From NCBI RefSeq assembly GCF_019665765.1, contig NZ_CP081150.1:3100001-3164000 (forward strand): DNA of 64,000 nucleotides. The letters are read 5' to 3'. Each line of letters opens with the position of its first letter. Position 1 is the stretch's first letter. This DNA is from Deefgea tanakiae. GTDB lineage: Bacteria; Pseudomonadota; Gammaproteobacteria; Burkholderiales; Chitinibacteraceae. The notes beneath the pieces were generated by a model, which saw only the letters and a list, made by a program, of their open reading frames with translations, was not told the DNA's origin and ran no database searches. A program made the position numbers and the translations under genes. Positions 62,598 to 64,000 of this stretch are shown in pieces.

Positions 62598-63143
62598 ATG
62601 AAAAAAATCGCCCTCAGTATCGCCATGACAGCCCTATTGGCAGCTTGCTCAAGCACTCCGACTGCACCGATCAAAGATCCAAATGCAGGTCAACAAACGA
62701 ATACTAGTGGCACGACCGGCAGCGAAATCAAAACCGTAGATACCAGCAAAACCAGCGGCAAATCGATGTATCCGGAATTGACCGACCCGAACAATGTGTT
62801 GTCACAACGCCGCGTGTATTTTGATTTTGACTCATTCGTTGTGCGCCCAGACTTTAACGAAATGGTGCAAGCACACGCTAAATTCTTGCTCAGCCACAAA
62901 GACGTGAAAATCATCCTGCAAGGCAATACGGATAACCGCGGTACTGCTGAATACAATTTGGCACTGGGTCAAAAACGCGCCGAAGCTGTGTTTGCGATGT
63001 TGAAAGCCTTGGGTGTACCAGAAAGCCAAATCGAAGCAGTGAGCTTTGGTGAAGAGCGTCCACTCGAAAACGGCGACACTGATGAAGCATGGGAACGCAA
63101 TCGTCGTACCGATATCGTTTACCCAGGTGAACAAAGCAAGTAA
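62598..63143 (+). CDS. pal: Pal, peptidoglycan-associated lipoprotein
   Basis: 181 residues: lipoprotein signal with lipobox LLAAC, a Ser/Thr/Pro linker and an OmpA-type peptidoglycan-binding domain (RVYFDFDSFVVRPDF; LQGNTDNRGTAEYNLALGQKRAEAV; SFGEERPLENGDTDEAWERNRRTDIVY). Anchors the outer membrane to the wall and is recruited by TolB. Confidence 0.97.
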   Translation: MKKIALSIAMTALLAACSSTPTAPIKDPNAGQQTNTSGTTGSEIKTVDTSKTSGKSMYPELTDPNNVLSQRRVYFDFDSFVVRPDFNEMVQAHAKFLLSHKDVKIILQGNTDNRGTAEYNLALGQKRAEAVFAMLKALGVPESQIEAVSFGEERPLENGDTDEAWERNRRTDIVYPGEQSK

Positions 63144-63191
63144 ACACTTGCCATGCCGCCGCTGGCTCGAATAAGCTAAGCGCCATCAACG

Positions 63192-63216
63192 ACAAACCCC
63201 GCTGGTCGGGGTTTGT
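63192..63216 (+). terminator. Hairpin after pal
   Basis: ACAAACCCCG-CTGGT-CGGGGTTTGT, a perfect 10-bp stem between pal and cpoB. The T run is short, so it may only attenuate transcription into cpoB. Confidence 0.8.
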
Positions 63217-63242
63217 GTATTTCAGATCAATGGTCAAAACCT

Positions 63243-63986
63243 ATGAAAAACTTTAAAAAAAGTCTCATCGCCTTCGCATTGGTGGCTTGGAGCGCACATT
63301 CCCAAGCGGGTTTGTTCGACGATGATGTGGCCCGTAAACAAGTGGCCGACCTGACCGCCAAAGTGCAAATGCTGCAAGAACAAAATCAACAGCGTATCGA
63401 GCAGCTCGAAGCGGGCAATAAACAAATCATTAATTTGGTACGCCAAATCGAATCGCAAAAAGACACCTTGGCCAAACTCAATGGCCAAAATGAAATGCTG
63501 CAATTTAATCTGGATGAAGCCGTTAAACGCCAAAAAGATTTATACGTCGATTTAGATACGCGTTTGCGTGCCATTGAGCAAGTCAAAGCAGAAACAAAAG
63601 CTGCGGTGCAGTTGAGCGAACAAGACAGCTTTGATAGTGCAGTCGCCTTGGTGCAAGCGAAAAAATTCAAAGACGGCAGCGCCGCGCTGAACAAATTCGC
63701 AGTTGACTACCCGAAAAGCGAAAAACTCCCTGCTGCGCAATATTGGCTAGGCACCAGTTATGCTTTTAGTAAAGACTACAAATCAGCGACTTCAGCTTTT
63801 AAAAACGTCGTAGAAAACGCACCCAATGATGCCAAAGCCCCGGATTCATTACTCGGTTTGGCTTCGGTAGCCGCAGCGACGGGCGACAAAAAAACCTCAC
63901 GCAATTACTTGATTACAATTATCGAGCAATACCCACAATCCGATGCCGCTGGCAAAGCCAAAAAAGCTTTGATGGCGCCCAACTAA
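63243..63986 (+). CDS. cpoB: CpoB (YbgF), Tol-Pal cell-division coordinator
   Basis: 247 residues: signal peptide (LIAFALVAWSAHSQA), a coiled coil (QVADLTAKVQMLQEQNQQRIEQLEAGNKQI) and C-terminal TPR repeats (FDSAVALVQAKKFKDGSAALNKFAVDYPKSEKLPAAQYWLGTSYAFSKDYKSATSAFKNVVENAPND). It links peptidoglycan synthesis with Tol-Pal. ATG 63243 is preferred to the frame start at 63213, which lies in the pal terminator. Confidence 0.95.
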   Translation: MKNFKKSLIAFALVAWSAHSQAGLFDDDVARKQVADLTAKVQMLQEQNQQRIEQLEAGNKQIINLVRQIESQKDTLAKLNGQNEMLQFNLDEAVKRQKDLYVDLDTRLRAIEQVKAETKAAVQLSEQDSFDSAVALVQAKKFKDGSAALNKFAVDYPKSEKLPAAQYWLGTSYAFSKDYKSATSAFKNVVENAPNDAKAPDSLLGLASVAAATGDKKTSRNYLITIIEQYPQSDAAGKAKKALMAPN

Positions 63987-64000
63987 TTGGGCTTATGGTT

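Overview
The window looks like the chromosome of a betaproteobacterium, most likely of the Neisseriales (Chitinibacteraceae/Chromobacteriaceae type). This rests on the style of ParC, DksA, RuvABC and Tol-Pal, on the AlgZ/AlgR-like pair, and on ParB-type parS sites; the placement is inference from protein sequence, not a phylogeny. No rRNA, tRNA or CRISPR array was seen.

Layout. 1-3117: the end of a phytase-like esterase gene, a decayed TetR regulator, parE (topoisomerase IV B) with a parS-like site directly at its start codon, and a 180-bp MITE-like inverted-repeat element. 3118-35937: the gene comM (yifB), split in two by a 31,321-bp Tn7-like transposon. Its ends are defined: 5-bp target duplication GTGGC, inverted terminal repeats beginning TGGGRAAGRT, and internal TnsB-site-like repeats. 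Removing the element and one duplication copy restores an in-frame 497-codon comM. 35995-64000: ordinary chromosome. This holds an AlgZ/AlgR-like two-component pair, a GGDEF-EAL protein, parC, a run of small metabolic and envelope genes, thiD, rubredoxin, hemJ, aroG, a Fur-family regulator plus dksA, tonB-ruvC, ruvA-ruvB, and the complete tolQRAB-pal-cpoB cluster.

The transposon. tnsA-tnsB-tnsC-tniQ(tnsD-like) read inward from the left end. The cargo is an accessory island. Its centrepiece is a complete Wadjet-type operon (jetABCD: kleisin-like, MukE-like, a very long MukB/SMC-like ATPase, and a Toprim nuclease) transcribed divergently from a WYL-domain regulator. Around it lie an HTH/ImmA-IrrE metallopeptidase gene with an unknown partner gene and a divergent HTH gene, a DEDDh exonuclease, a protein with an R-X4-H (HEPN-like) motif, an orphan MbcA/Xre-type antitoxin beside a 576-residue unknown protein, an SDH-type (ClpP/SppA-like) serine protease operon with two tiny genes, a LysE exporter with an AraC regulator, a secreted SNase-type nuclease, and a possible PD-(D/E)xK protein at the right end. 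Several decayed genes (a YaaC-like fragment, a glutamine amidotransferase pseudogene, another remnant) lie between them.

How it fits together. Inserting in comM removes a helicase that promotes integration of transformed DNA. Wadjet removes plasmids. The secreted nuclease may degrade external DNA. The element may therefore limit competing DNA at several levels; this is a hypothesis. Outside the element, three parS-like sites sit at parE, inside parC and beside thiD, so chromosome segregation sites and topoisomerase IV genes share one neighbourhood that the transposon has stretched by 31 kb.
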